From: MFAQ01 sp964429015
Lineage (GTDB): Bacteria > Patescibacteriota > Microgenomatia > UBA1400 > MFAQ01
Direction of reading: 5' to 3'
Assembly: GCA_964429015.1 (NCBI GenBank)
Contig: CAYSAM010000009.1
Location: 1-36,135 of the forward strand
DNA length: 36,135 nucleotides
In this document: positions 1 to 7,780 of the stretch, piece after piece
How the letters are laid out: each line of letters starts with the position of its first letter
Numbering within the stretch: the stretch's first letter is position 1
Made by a program: the position numbers and the translations under genes
Notes under the pieces: generated by a model
The model's database searches: none
What the model was told of the DNA's origin: nothing
The model's input: only the letters and a program-made list of their open reading frames with translations

Positions 1-33
1 GGGAGACGCGCTAACCAGCTGCGCTACAGCCCC
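1..33 (-). tRNA. tRNA, 5' part only, cut by window edge
   Basis: Read on the minus strand this begins with an acceptor strand GGGGCTG, then TA, a D-stem GCGC, a D-loop containing AGCTGGTTA, the closing GCGC, one base, and the first half of an anticodon stem TCTCC. This is the standard first 32-33 nucleotides of a bacterial tRNA. The anticodon lies beyond the window edge, so the amino acid cannot be read. The gene points out of the window, away from its neighbour. Confidence 0.85.
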
Positions 34-125
34 AACTAAATGTCAAAAGATGACAACTATAGATTATATCTGAATTTGAGGCTAATACAAGTCTTATTGG
101 TAAAAATATACATTTTCACTATTCA

Positions 126-134
126 TGGTAAAAT
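126..134 (+). promoter_or_regulatory. Extended -10 promoter of the RRM gene
   Basis: TGG followed by TAAAAT is an extended -10 element. It predicts a transcript start near 141 and a leader of about 75 nt before the RRM start codon. No convincing -35 box is visible. Confidence 0.5.
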
Positions 135-152
135 ATCTTAGTTAAATCATCT

Positions 153-167
153 AACTGTTTTACAGTT
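153..167 (+). promoter_or_regulatory. Hairpin in the RRM mRNA leader
   Basis: AACTGT-TTT-ACAGTT is a perfect 6-bp inverted repeat inside the predicted leader, about 45 nt ahead of the ribosome-binding site. It could be an RNA hairpin affecting leader folding with temperature, as in some cold-induced RNA-binding proteins, or a DNA operator. The role is inferred. Confidence 0.35.
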
Positions 168-215
168 GTCTTCGTGGTGATGATTACCATGGGGGAAAGT
201 AGAAAGGAGCCAGAA

Positions 216-497
216 ATGGCTGTTCGTTTATACGTAGGGAATTTACCCTACAATGTTACTCAATCCAGACTTCAGGAGATGTTTTCTCCTTTTGGAGCTC
301 TAGGTGAAGTAACCGTTATTTCTGATAAATTCTCTGGCAGAAGCAAAGGATTTGGATTCGTTGAATTCGAAAACCCTGAAGAAGCCAAAGCTGCTATCGA
401 AAAAATGAATGGTGCTGACCTCGATGGCCGCAACATCATCGTTAACGAAGCTCGTCCAAAAGAAGAGCGTCCTGCTCGTTCTTTCGGAGGTCGCTAA
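216..497 (+). CDS. RRM-type RNA-binding protein
   Basis: Small single-RRM protein of 93 residues, of the kind seen in cyanobacterial Rbp proteins and many Patescibacteria; such proteins bind single-stranded RNA in the cytoplasm and are often cold-responsive. The RNP2 motif (LYVGNL, residues 5-10) and RNP1 motif (KGFGFVEF, about residues 45-52) are both intact, and the tail is short and Arg/Gly-containing. An in-frame ATG lies 42 bases upstream at 174, but the ATG at 216 has an AAGGAG site six bases ahead and starts right before the RRM, so it is chosen. The gene has its own extended -10 promoter and a strong terminator, so it is monocistronic. Confidence 0.93.
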   Translation: MAVRLYVGNLPYNVTQSRLQEMFSPFGALGEVTVISDKFSGRSKGFGFVEFENPEEAKAAIEKMNGADLDGRNIIVNEARPKEERPARSFGGR

Positions 498-522
498 ACT
501 TTAGTTAATAACTAAACCATTA

Positions 523-544
523 AACCCACTTCGGTGGGTTTTTT
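523..544 (+). terminator. Rho-independent terminator after the RRM gene
   Basis: Stem AACCCAC / GTGGGTT with the stable loop TTCG, followed by a T run. Confidence 0.9.
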
Positions 545-609
545 GGTGGGTGAAAATGTGTGTGAAAATAAGAACATTATTATTACTCAATATACAACTT
601 GCATCAGAA

Positions 610-618
610 TGGTAGAAT
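610..618 (+). promoter_or_regulatory. Extended -10 promoter of lemA-htpX
   Basis: TGG TAGAAT lies just ahead of the lemA start region. The same element precedes rplS (13769-13777). It predicts transcription starting at about 625. Confidence 0.45.
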
Positions 619-642
619 AAAGTGTTAACAGCTTATACAAAA

Positions 643-1230
643 ATGAATACAACTCTAGTTTTAATTGTTTTAGCAGTCATGGTATTTTTCTACGTCATTT
701 CTCTTTACAACTGGTTTCAAACAGCTCTAACACGAATAAAAGCCTCAATCCAAGATATAGGAAATCAATTAAAAAGACAGTCTAGTTTAATACCGAATCT
801 AGAGGCAAGTGCAAAAGGATACTTAAAACACGAAAAGGATATTTTTGCGGATATTACTTCTGCCAGAAAAGCCGTTGATGGGGCACAAAATACTAGTGAT
901 ATGTCTAGGATTAGCAAGGCATCAGATGCTCTTAATAATTTAATTCCCAAACTGCAAGTTTTAGTGGAAAGTAATCCAGAAATAAAAGGTGAAAAAGTTG
1001 TTACAAGGCTTATGGATGAACTAACAGATACTGCAGACAAGCTAACTTATGCTCGCAGGGTTGTTATAGACCTAAGCGCTGACTTTAACCAAAAGTTACT
1101 AGTTTTTCCAAGTAATTTTATAGGTAAAATGTTTGGATTTGTGGAACAGAAGGGGTTAGAAACACCAATGTCTGGTTCTCACCTGGAAGTATCTGAAGTA
1201 GAAACAAAAGACACGAAAATTTCACTTTAA
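643..1230 (+). CDS. lemA: LemA family membrane protein
   Basis: LemA proteins are small membrane-anchored helical proteins of unclear function. One N-terminal transmembrane helix (about residues 5-22 from this start) is followed by a YNW segment and a long helical, coiled-coil-like region, as in the family. The ATG at 643 is preferred over an in-frame GTG at 622 because the likely -10 box (613-618) would place the transcript start after 622; neither has a clear ribosome-binding site. The gene lies 24 bp ahead of htpX, a pairing widespread in bacteria, and the two probably form one transcript. The extreme C-terminus is polar and carries little conservation. Confidence 0.85.
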   Translation: MNTTLVLIVLAVMVFFYVISLYNWFQTALTRIKASIQDIGNQLKRQSSLIPNLEASAKGYLKHEKDIFADITSARKAVDGAQNTSDMSRISKASDALNNLIPKLQVLVESNPEIKGEKVVTRLMDELTDTADKLTYARRVVIDLSADFNQKLLVFPSNFIGKMFGFVEQKGLETPMSGSHLEVSEVETKDTKISL

Positions 1231-1254
1231 AAGGAATTATTTAGTAGCAAAGAA

Positions 1255-2157
1255 ATGAAAAACTACTACGAAATAATCGATGAGAATAAGGTAAAAAGCA
1301 ACTTGATAGTAGTTCTGTTTATTGCCTTTATTTCTATCTCTACCTATCTAATAAGTTTCGCTTTAGGGTCAGATTCTTCATCTGTTTTCCTTGCTGTTTT
1401 AGTTTCTAGTTTTATGAGTATTGGCAGCTTTTATTACTCTGACAAAATAGTCTTGTCAATGTCTGGAGCCAGGCCGGCTACAAAAAAAGAGTTTTTTAAT
1501 TTTTATACTGTCACAGAGAATTTATCTACAGTTGCCAACGTACCAATGCCAAAACTGTATGTGATTGATGACACAGCAATGAACGCTTTTGCAACAGGTA
1601 GAGATCCAGATCACGCTGTGGTGTGTGCCACAACAGGTTTATTATCCCGATTAACAAGATCCGAGCTAGAAGGTGTAATTGCTCACGAACTCTCGCATGT
1701 TAAAAACTACGATATTCGCTTAATGGGAATGGTTACAGTATTGGTTGGAACAGTTACCTTGCTAGCAGACTGGCTGCTACGGTTCAATTTTGGTAGTCGA
1801 CGAAAAAGCGATGAGGATAACGGTAACTTGGGAACCTTACTTTTTTTTGCTGGAATAGTTATGGCATTGCTTTCCCCTATCATAGCTCAGCTTATTCAGT
1901 TAGCAGTGTCTAGAAGGCGTGAGTATTTTGCTGATGCTAGTGCTGTTGCCCTAACTAAACACCCAGAAGGGCTGATAAATGCTTTAGAAAAAATAACAAA
2001 TGACAAAGAGCCACTTGAAGCAGCAAATAAGGCTACTGCACACTTATTTATTGCAAATCCGCTAAAAAACAGACACGATAGTATCGGTTGGTTTGCTGGC
2101 TTGTTTAACACCCATCCTCCTGTAAAAGAGAGAATAAAGGCCTTGCGTGGTTTATAA
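1255..2157 (+). CDS. htpX: HtpX-like M48 zinc metalloprotease
   Basis: Membrane-bound zinc endopeptidase of the M48B family that degrades damaged membrane proteins. The zinc-binding HELSH motif is at residues 144-148, and the third ligand is probably Glu223 in RREYFAD. Two N-terminal transmembrane helices (about 16-37 and 43-60) and two later hydrophobic segments (about 156-173 and 193-215) match HtpX topology with the active site facing the cytoplasm. The 300-residue length is normal. It follows lemA closely and probably shares its promoter. Confidence 0.93.
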   Translation: MKNYYEIIDENKVKSNLIVVLFIAFISISTYLISFALGSDSSSVFLAVLVSSFMSIGSFYYSDKIVLSMSGARPATKKEFFNFYTVTENLSTVANVPMPKLYVIDDTAMNAFATGRDPDHAVVCATTGLLSRLTRSELEGVIAHELSHVKNYDIRLMGMVTVLVGTVTLLADWLLRFNFGSRRKSDEDNGNLGTLLFFAGIVMALLSPIIAQLIQLAVSRRREYFADASAVALTKHPEGLINALEKITNDKEPLEAANKATAHLFIANPLKNRHDSIGWFAGLFNTHPPVKERIKALRGL

Positions 2158-2198
2158 TCCAGTTCTAGTAAAATCCACAAAGTTGTTTCGGAGGATCA

Positions 2199-2651
2199 TT
2201 GAAAAACCTACTAGGTCGTAGCAATCGAATCAAGGTAACTCGGGAAGAGTTTGATAGTTTGTGTCTAAGAATTGTTGAGAACGAAAACCCCATAATTCCT
2301 CCGTTTGGTATGATTGGATCGTTTGAATTTCATCGCGGTCCAGATCACTGGATAGTAAATGGAATGACTCCTCTGGTTACTGCAGAAAAACTTTATAATG
2401 ATAGCCTTGGCTATGCCACCATCTTGGTAGCTGGTAACGAAAATCGTCCTTCCCCTTCCGAAAAAAGAAATAAGGAACTAATTGTAAGGGGTAAGTTGAT
2501 TGCTGGTAAGGGGACATATTTGTGGGCTGTACAAGATCCTCACTTGGGTTGGTGCATCCCTAGTTACAAAATAATAAGCTTCCAAGCCGCACAGTTATTT
2601 ATCGCTACTATTAAAGAAGATCGACTTGTAAAAATCAAAAAGGGTAAATAA
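2199..2651 (+). CDS. Hypothetical protein, 150 aa
   Basis: No family recognised. The protein is soluble, with no signal peptide or membrane segment. It has a central stretch with GPDHWIVNG and a later part rich in aromatic residues (TYLWAVQDPHLGWCIPSYK), ending in a Lys-rich tail. The start codon is TTG, fixed by a strong GGAGG site four bases ahead (2190-2194). It begins 41 bp after htpX and may be co-transcribed with it; a clear terminator follows. Confidence 0.75.
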   Translation: MKNLLGRSNRIKVTREEFDSLCLRIVENENPIIPPFGMIGSFEFHRGPDHWIVNGMTPLVTAEKLYNDSLGYATILVAGNENRPSPSEKRNKELIVRGKLIAGKGTYLWAVQDPHLGWCIPSYKIISFQAAQLFIATIKEDRLVKIKKGK

Positions 2652-2683
2652 TTTAATCTCATTATATGAACACTCTAGGTATC

Positions 2684-2703
2684 ATCGACTTTAATTAGTC
2701 GAT
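2684..2703 (+). other. Hairpin upstream of terminator
   Basis: ATCGACT / AGTCGAT with a six-base loop, directly before the terminator at 2711. It has no T run of its own and may protect the mRNA 3' end. Confidence 0.4.
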
Positions 2704-2710
2704 ACAAACA

Positions 2711-2733
2711 GGCATCCGAAAGGATGCCTTTTT
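2711..2733 (+). terminator. Rho-independent terminator
   Basis: GGCATCC-GAAA-GGATGCC followed by five Ts, 60 bp after the hypothetical gene. Confidence 0.92.
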
Positions 2734-2750
2734 CATGACATAATATATTT

Positions 2751-4109
2751 GTGAATTCCACACTTGGACTAAAAATCTCTAAGCTCGAAAAAAGCTACAA
2801 CCAGCCATTGCTGGATAATATTAACCTCAATCATGTGGGCGATGGTGTTGTGGCGCTCATTGGCGACAATGGCTGCGGAAAATCCACACTCCTTAAAATC
2901 TTGGCGGGGCTAGAGGAACAAGATGGTGGCAAAATAGAATGGAATAGTAACGTTAGAATCGGTTATTTAAACCAAGAAATAGATTCACTTCCCGAACTTT
3001 CCGGAGGCCAAAAGAAAATTGCTCTTTTGGTAGACCTTCTCTATTCTGGCGAGTACGACGTTCTTTTGCTCGATGAACCAGATAATCACCTAGATATCGA
3101 CAACAAACAATGGCTAGCATCTGCCATAAAGTCGTTTGGAGGTTTGGTTATTATGATTTCTCACGATAGACATTTACTTAAGCAAATTTCAGACTTTACC
3201 TGGTTGGTGGAAGATAGGGAGGTAAGAACTTACTCTTTTGGTTACGGAAAATTTGTAATTGAATATGAAAAAGAAAAACACGACTTAGAACATCTTTATT
3301 CTGTACAAGAGAAAGAACACAAAAGGTTACAGGCATTAGTAGATGTCTTTCGCCAAAGAGCTGCAAGTGGTCCCAAAGCGGCCAGATACTACCACGCCTT
3401 GGAAAAGCGCTTAGCTCGCTTTGAGTCAGAAATGGTTGGTAACCCTCAAAAAAGAGAAGTAAAAATTGAACTCAGTACCAAAGTAACTAGCAAACAAATA
3501 AAAAACAAGCTCTCTATTTTAGTTCGGGACCTTAGTTTTTCTTATGGCGAAAATATTATTTTTGAAAAAACTCATTTTTTTATGGAAGTAGGAGATAAGG
3601 TGGCGTTGGTTTCGGGAAATGGAACAGGGAAGTCTACCCTTATAAAACTAATATTGGGAATGTTAACACCTGGCAATGGATCAGCAAAGGTGGGAGAAAA
3701 TCTAAAGGTGGGATATTACTCACAGGAGCACTTAGAAAGCTTACCTGCGGATGGTACACCTTTAAGCTGTTTTACTACCCGCTTCCCCATAGCTGACTAC
3801 GACGCCGCCGCGGTTTTAAAAAAGTTTTATTTTAGTAAACAAACTATAAAGTCCAAGATCTGGACTCTCTCTGGCGGACAGAAGGCTCGTTTACAACTAG
3901 CTCTATTCTTGTACACCAACCCAGATGTACTAATACTAGACGAGCCAACAAATCACTTAGATATTCGCTCTGTCTCTGCTTTGGAAGAATTTCTCATCGA
4001 CTACAAAGGCTCCATTCTTCTCATCTCTCACGATCATGATTTGCTAAACAATGTTTGCGATGTGGCCTACGAAATAAAAGAGAAACAATTAAAACTCTCC
4101 GAAATATAG
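2751..4109 (+). CDS. ABC-F family ATPase, compact form
   Basis: Soluble protein with two ABC ATPase cassettes and no membrane segment, as in ABC-F translation factors that act at the ribosomal E site (EttA/Uup/VmlR group). Cassette 1 has Walker A GDNGCGKST (about 38-46), signature LSGGQ and Walker B ending DEPDNHLD; cassette 2 has GNGTGKST, LSGGQ and DEPTNHLD. A charged helical linker (about 165-240) joins them. At 452 residues it is shorter than typical ABC-F proteins, and only about 40 residues separate Walker A from the signature in cassette 1, so its helical subdomain is largely missing and there is no arm insertion. The start is GTG with CATAAT seven bases upstream, suggesting a leaderless mRNA. 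The exact subfamily cannot be read by eye. Confidence 0.88.
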   Translation: MNSTLGLKISKLEKSYNQPLLDNINLNHVGDGVVALIGDNGCGKSTLLKILAGLEEQDGGKIEWNSNVRIGYLNQEIDSLPELSGGQKKIALLVDLLYSGEYDVLLLDEPDNHLDIDNKQWLASAIKSFGGLVIMISHDRHLLKQISDFTWLVEDREVRTYSFGYGKFVIEYEKEKHDLEHLYSVQEKEHKRLQALVDVFRQRAASGPKAARYYHALEKRLARFESEMVGNPQKREVKIELSTKVTSKQIKNKLSILVRDLSFSYGENIIFEKTHFFMEVGDKVALVSGNGTGKSTLIKLILGMLTPGNGSAKVGENLKVGYYSQEHLESLPADGTPLSCFTTRFPIADYDAAAVLKKFYFSKQTIKSKIWTLSGGQKARLQLALFLYTNPDVLILDEPTNHLDIRSVSALEEFLIDYKGSILLISHDHDLLNNVCDVAYEIKEKQLKLSEI

Positions 4110-4113
4110 CCAC

Positions 4114-4139
4114 AAAAAAAGACACACTAGTTGTGTGTC
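4114..4139 (-). terminator. Terminator for the minus-strand membrane-protein pair
   Basis: Stem GACACAC / GTGTGTC with a five-base loop, followed on the minus strand by seven Ts. The stop codon of the 71-residue gene lies inside the stem. On the plus strand it is only weakly followed by Ts, so it mainly serves the minus genes. Confidence 0.8.
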
Positions 4140-4342
4140 ATTTTGAAAGGTCGGGAGACTCGCTCTAAAGCAATCGACATCCCCGCAAACAGGGCAAAAA
4201 GAATTAACCCTGCATTGCCGATAGTCAGTTCTGCTACATATTGCTTTATCATGCCGTATACGACAAGTACAGCAAAAAAAGCAAAAGCAACTGAGAATAA
4301 CAGCGATATTGCTCTCAACCAATAGCCAATTCTACTTAACAT
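4127..4342 (-). CDS. Small membrane protein, 71 aa
   Basis: No family recognised. It has two hydrophobic helices (about 8-30 and 39-59), an N-terminal Arg and a basic C-terminal end, fitting a small inner-membrane protein. An AGAGGT ribosome-binding site stands four bases ahead of the ATG. It follows the 80-residue membrane protein gene by 9 bp and ends in a terminator, so the two form a small operon opposite in direction to the surrounding genes. Confidence 0.7.
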   Translation of the reverse strand: MLSRIGYWLRAISLLFSVAFAFFAVLVVYGMIKQYVAELTIGNAGLILFALFAGMSIALERVSRPFKMTHN

Positions 4343-4351
4343 AGTTCACCT

Positions 4352-4594
4352 CTATTCTTTATCAAATATAACAACTATTATTGAAAGTGCGATAAAAATC
4401 CAAAGATTTGTAGTTACAGCACCGGACTCCTTGTATGCTATCCAAGAAGTGTAGGCGAGTAACAAAAACCTATTTATCGGCCTTGGCAATAGGGCTGTTA
4501 GTATCAAGGCGATAATTGCCTGAGCATTCCCCGCAATAGATAATATTCCACCTATTGCCAGTACACACAAGCAGTAAAATAACAATGTTAACAT
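4352..4594 (-). CDS. Small membrane protein, 80 aa
   Basis: No family recognised. It is almost wholly hydrophobic: an N-terminal segment (about 2-36), a short PRP turn, a second helix (about 40-52) and a C-terminal helix (about 63-77). A GGAGG site six bases ahead of the ATG (4601-4605) supports the start. It is the first gene of a two-gene operon of tiny membrane proteins. Confidence 0.7.
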   Translation of the reverse strand: MLTLLFYCLCVLAIGGILSIAGNAQAIIALILTALLPRPINRFLLLAYTSWIAYKESGAVTTNLWIFIALSIIVVIFDKE

Positions 4595-4695
4595 GACACT
4601 CCTCCAGGCTGAATATGATACCCAATAATATCACAAAATCACCAAAAATACAAGTTATAGGCCCAAATCCACAGGTTCAACTTATGGCTAGAATC

Positions 4696-4704
4696 TGCTA
4701 AAAT
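4696..4704 (+). promoter_or_regulatory. Extended -10 promoter of gatCAB
   Basis: TGC TAAAAT ends eight bases before the gatC ATG. With usual spacing the transcript would begin within two bases of the start codon, giving an essentially leaderless mRNA; no ribosome-binding site is visible. Confidence 0.6.
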
Positions 4705-4712
4705 AAGTTCAA

Positions 4713-5021
4713 ATGTCCAAAGTAGTCCTCAGTTCCGACGATATCAAAAAAATAGCCAAACTAGCTAATCTGCCAGTGGTCGACACCGAAATAGACAAGT
4801 TTGCTGCCCAATTTACCCAGACCATAGCTGTAGTTGACGAACTTTCGGAGGTAGACACTTCCACGGTTTCTCCTACCTACCAGGTCAACAATCTTCAAAA
4901 CGTTACCAGAGAAGACATTGTTGATTATGAGAGGGTATTGCCTCAAGAAATAGCCATCCGGGAAGCCAAAAAAACCTCCAATGGCTATATTGTCGTCGAT
5001 CGCATAATAGATAACTCCTAA
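4713..5021 (+). CDS. gatC: Asp/Glu-tRNA amidotransferase subunit C
   Basis: Small subunit of the GatCAB amidotransferase, which wraps around and stabilises GatA against GatB. It shows the family features: an N-terminal DDIKKIAKLANLPV segment, a helix with FTQTIAVVDEL, then EVDTSTVSPTYQV and a REDIVD segment. At 102 residues it has the normal length. It is the first gene of a gatC-gatA-gatB operon, three bases ahead of gatA. Confidence 0.93.
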   Translation: MSKVVLSSDDIKKIAKLANLPVVDTEIDKFAAQFTQTIAVVDELSEVDTSTVSPTYQVNNLQNVTREDIVDYERVLPQEIAIREAKKTSNGYIVVDRIIDNS

Positions 5022-5024
5022 AAA

Positions 5025-6449
5025 ATGAAACAACTCCACGAACTAACCATAAAAGAACTCCACGAAGGTTATAAACACGCCCAGTTTACTTGCGAGCAAG
5101 TAGTCGCTCATTTTTTGTCCAGAATAGAAAAATACAATTCCAAGCTAAATATTTACTTAGCAATCAACAAAAACGCGTTAGAAGAAGCAAAAAAAATTGA
5201 TACAGAAATAAAGCAAAATGGCCTAACTAAACCACTCCAAGGAATTCCTTTTGCTATCAAAGATAACTTCTTAACTGTTGGTCTTACAACAACAGCCAGT
5301 TCCAATATTATTAAAAACTACAATCCACAGTACGAATCCACCGTTACTCAAAATCTTTTGGAAGCTGGCGCAATTTTTTTGGGCAAAACTAACATGGATG
5401 CTTTTGCTCACGGAAGTAGTACCGAAACCTCTGACTTTGGCCCAACTTTAAATCCTTGGAACACAAACAAACTTCCTGGTGGTTCTTCTGGTGGGTCTGC
5501 TGCTGCAATTGCCGCAGGCCTTGCTACGGTGAGCTTGGGTAGTGAAACTGCTGGGTCTATCCGCCAACCTGCCGCTTGGTGTGGTGTAACTGGGTTTAAG
5601 CCTAGTTATGGCCGAGTCAGTAGATATGGAGTTATTTCTATGGCTAGCTCAACTGATTCACCTGGCCCATTAGCCAAAAATGTTGAAGACTGTGCGCTAG
5701 TTATGGAGGTAATTGCTGGTAAGGACGAAAAAGACGCAACTTCCACTCCAAATATTCCAGAAAAATATTCCACTTTAATAAATAAAAGCGACTTAAAAGG
5801 AGTAAGAATCGGTCTAATAAAAGAATATTTGCTAGACAACATGTCTACTGATGTTAAAAATTTAATATGGATGGCTGCCAATAAATTTAAAGATCTTGGG
5901 GCAACGGTAGAAGATGTTTCTCTTATGGATCCCAAATACTCTATTGGCGTCTACACTGTTCTTCAGCGATCTGAGGTAAGCTCTAACTTGGCTCGTTTTG
6001 ACGGTATTCGCTTTGGCGAAAACAGAGATCAGTTTAATGACGAAAACAAACGACGCATTATGTTAGGGACATATACTTTATCTGCTGGCTACTACGACGC
6101 CTACTACAAAAAAGCCCAAGCCGTTCGAACCAAAATTATTGAGGATTTTGCAGCTGCTTTTAAAGGCTTTGATTGCTTAATTGGAGCAGTTTCTCCCGGA
6201 CCTGCTCTATCGCTTGGAGCTAGTAAAGATCAGCCCATGTTTGGCGAAATGGAAGATGTTTTAGTAGAAGCCAGTTCTATCGCCGGCCTTACCAGTGCCT
6301 CTGTTCCTTGCGGCTTTGTAGATGGTCTACCAATTGGCTTACAAATTACTGGTGCTCAGCACGACGAGGTAAAAGTATTACAGATTGCAAATGCCTACCA
6401 GAAAAATACTTCCTTTCAGTTATTTCCTAACTTAGAAGAAACACTATGA
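5025..6449 (+). CDS. gatA: Asp/Glu-tRNA amidotransferase subunit A
   Basis: Amidase-signature glutaminase that frees ammonia from Gln (or Asn) for transamidation of Glu-tRNA(Gln) and Asp-tRNA(Asn). The catalytic triad Lys79 (AIKDN), Ser154 (PGGSSGGS) and Ser178 (SETAGSIR) is intact, at the same numbers as known for Staphylococcus aureus GatA. The 474-residue length is typical. Its TGA stop overlaps the gatB ATG by four bases (ATGA), so the two are translationally coupled. The TGA also shows that this organism uses TGA as a stop. Confidence 0.97.
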   Translation: MKQLHELTIKELHEGYKHAQFTCEQVVAHFLSRIEKYNSKLNIYLAINKNALEEAKKIDTEIKQNGLTKPLQGIPFAIKDNFLTVGLTTTASSNIIKNYNPQYESTVTQNLLEAGAIFLGKTNMDAFAHGSSTETSDFGPTLNPWNTNKLPGGSSGGSAAAIAAGLATVSLGSETAGSIRQPAAWCGVTGFKPSYGRVSRYGVISMASSTDSPGPLAKNVEDCALVMEVIAGKDEKDATSTPNIPEKYSTLINKSDLKGVRIGLIKEYLLDNMSTDVKNLIWMAANKFKDLGATVEDVSLMDPKYSIGVYTVLQRSEVSSNLARFDGIRFGENRDQFNDENKRRIMLGTYTLSAGYYDAYYKKAQAVRTKIIEDFAAAFKGFDCLIGAVSPGPALSLGASKDQPMFGEMEDVLVEASSIAGLTSASVPCGFVDGLPIGLQITGAQHDEVKVLQIANAYQKNTSFQLFPNLEETL

Positions 6450-7780
6450 CCATCACTCCTCTAATTGGTTTAGAAGTTCATGTAGAACTAGAAACAAAAT
6501 CCAAAATGTTTTGTGGTTGTCCTGCCAACCACTTTGGTAAAGAGCCAAATACCCAAACTTGTCCTGTTTGCCTTGGTTTGCCTGGTGCTCTGCCAGTGCC
6601 AAATAAAAAAGCAATCGAAAGCTGTATCTCTATTGGCCTGGCTTTAAATTGTGAGGTAAGTAAAATTTCCAAGTTTGATCGCAAAAATTATTTTTACCCC
6701 GATTTATCAAAAGGCTATCAAATTAGTCAGTACGACCAGCCATTTTCTTTAGGTGGTTACCTAAATCTAGACTCTGGTAAAAAAATTGGTGTTACCCGTG
6801 TTCACCAGGAAGAAGATACTGGTAAGCTGCAACACGCAGTAATTGATGGTAAAAAAGTTTCCCTGGTAGACTTCAACCGTTCTGGTGTCCCCTTGGTAGA
6901 GATTGTTTCCGAGCCAGATATGAACAGTAGTGAAGAAGCCAAGGAATATCTCAAAAAAGTCCATGAAATTATTAGGGCTCTGGGAGTTTCTAGTGCTGAT
7001 ATGGACAAAGGCCAAATGCGCTTAGAGCCCACAGTCAACATTAAAATTGAAAGAGATGGTGAAGTTTTTTACACTCCACTTGCTGAAATAAAAAACATTA
7101 ACTCCTTTAACTTTGTAGCTGCTGCCATAGAATACGAAGTAAAAAGACAGTTGGAAGAATGGGAAAAAACTGGAATTGTCAAAGACAAAGGAAATAAAAC
7201 CACCAGAGGGTATGATTCTGTCAAAAAAGTCACCTTTCTTCAAAGATCTAAGGAAGATGCCCAAGACTATCGCTACTTCCCAGAGCCAGACATTCCTCCT
7301 TTTGTAATAAGTAGGGAATATGTGGAAGAAATAAGGTCTACTATGGCTCCTCTTCCCGAAAAAATCATTTCAGACTTGGTCACCATGGGTATTGATACCA
7401 AAACAGCCAAAACTCTATACTCAAAACACGATTGTTACTCCGTCATTGCGAATCTCCACCAAAGTGGAGCTGAAGCAATCACCGCCAACCTAGACCTCAA
7501 TAAACTCGCTACCTTGCTTGTTAATGGCAAAATTGATTTAAAAAGTGACATTCTTGACCAGTACAAAGAACTAACTACAGAAGGCAATACCAACGAAGAA
7601 GAATTGTCCAAAATTGTTAAGGAAATTATCGCCAGTAACCCTGGACCTGTTGCTGAGTATAAAAAAGGAAAAACTAACGTAGCGGGATTCTTTGTAGGGC
7701 TAGCGATGAAAGCAACCAAAGGCACCGCATCTCCCCAAACTCTTTCAACTGTAGTTAATAAATTATTAAGTGAATGCTAA
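6446..7780 (+). CDS. gatB: Asp/Glu-tRNA amidotransferase subunit B
   Basis: Kinase/transamidase subunit that phosphorylates the tRNA-bound Glu or Asp side chain and replaces the phosphate with ammonia channelled from GatA. The N-terminal GLEVHVEL motif and the zinc-site cysteines Cys23, Cys25, Cys39 and Cys42 are present. The cradle domain is followed by a helical and YqeY-like tail (about 295-444) that binds tRNA. At 444 residues it is slightly shorter than the usual 475 or so. It overlaps gatA by four bases at its start and the next gene by seven at its end. A full GatCAB suggests that GlnRS and/or AsnRS is absent. Confidence 0.96.
   Translation: MTITPLIGLEVHVELETKSKMFCGCPANHFGKEPNTQTCPVCLGLPGALPVPNKKAIESCISIGLALNCEVSKISKFDRKNYFYPDLSKGYQISQYDQPFSLGGYLNLDSGKKIGVTRVHQEEDTGKLQHAVIDGKKVSLVDFNRSGVPLVEIVSEPDMNSSEEAKEYLKKVHEIIRALGVSSADMDKGQMRLEPTVNIKIERDGEVFYTPLAEIKNINSFNFVAAAIEYEVKRQLEEWEKTGIVKDKGNKTTRGYDSVKKVTFLQRSKEDAQDYRYFPEPDIPPFVISREYVEEIRSTMAPLPEKIISDLVTMGIDTKTAKTLYSKHDCYSVIANLHQSGAEAITANLDLNKLATLLVNGKIDLKSDILDQYKELTTEGNTNEEELSKIVKEIIASNPGPVAEYKKGKTNVAGFFVGLAMKATKGTASPQTLSTVVNKLLSEC

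Noticed and set aside
174..215. Upstream in-frame start for the RRM protein
   Set aside because: The AAGGAG site serves the ATG at 216, and the extra 14 residues have no family similarity.
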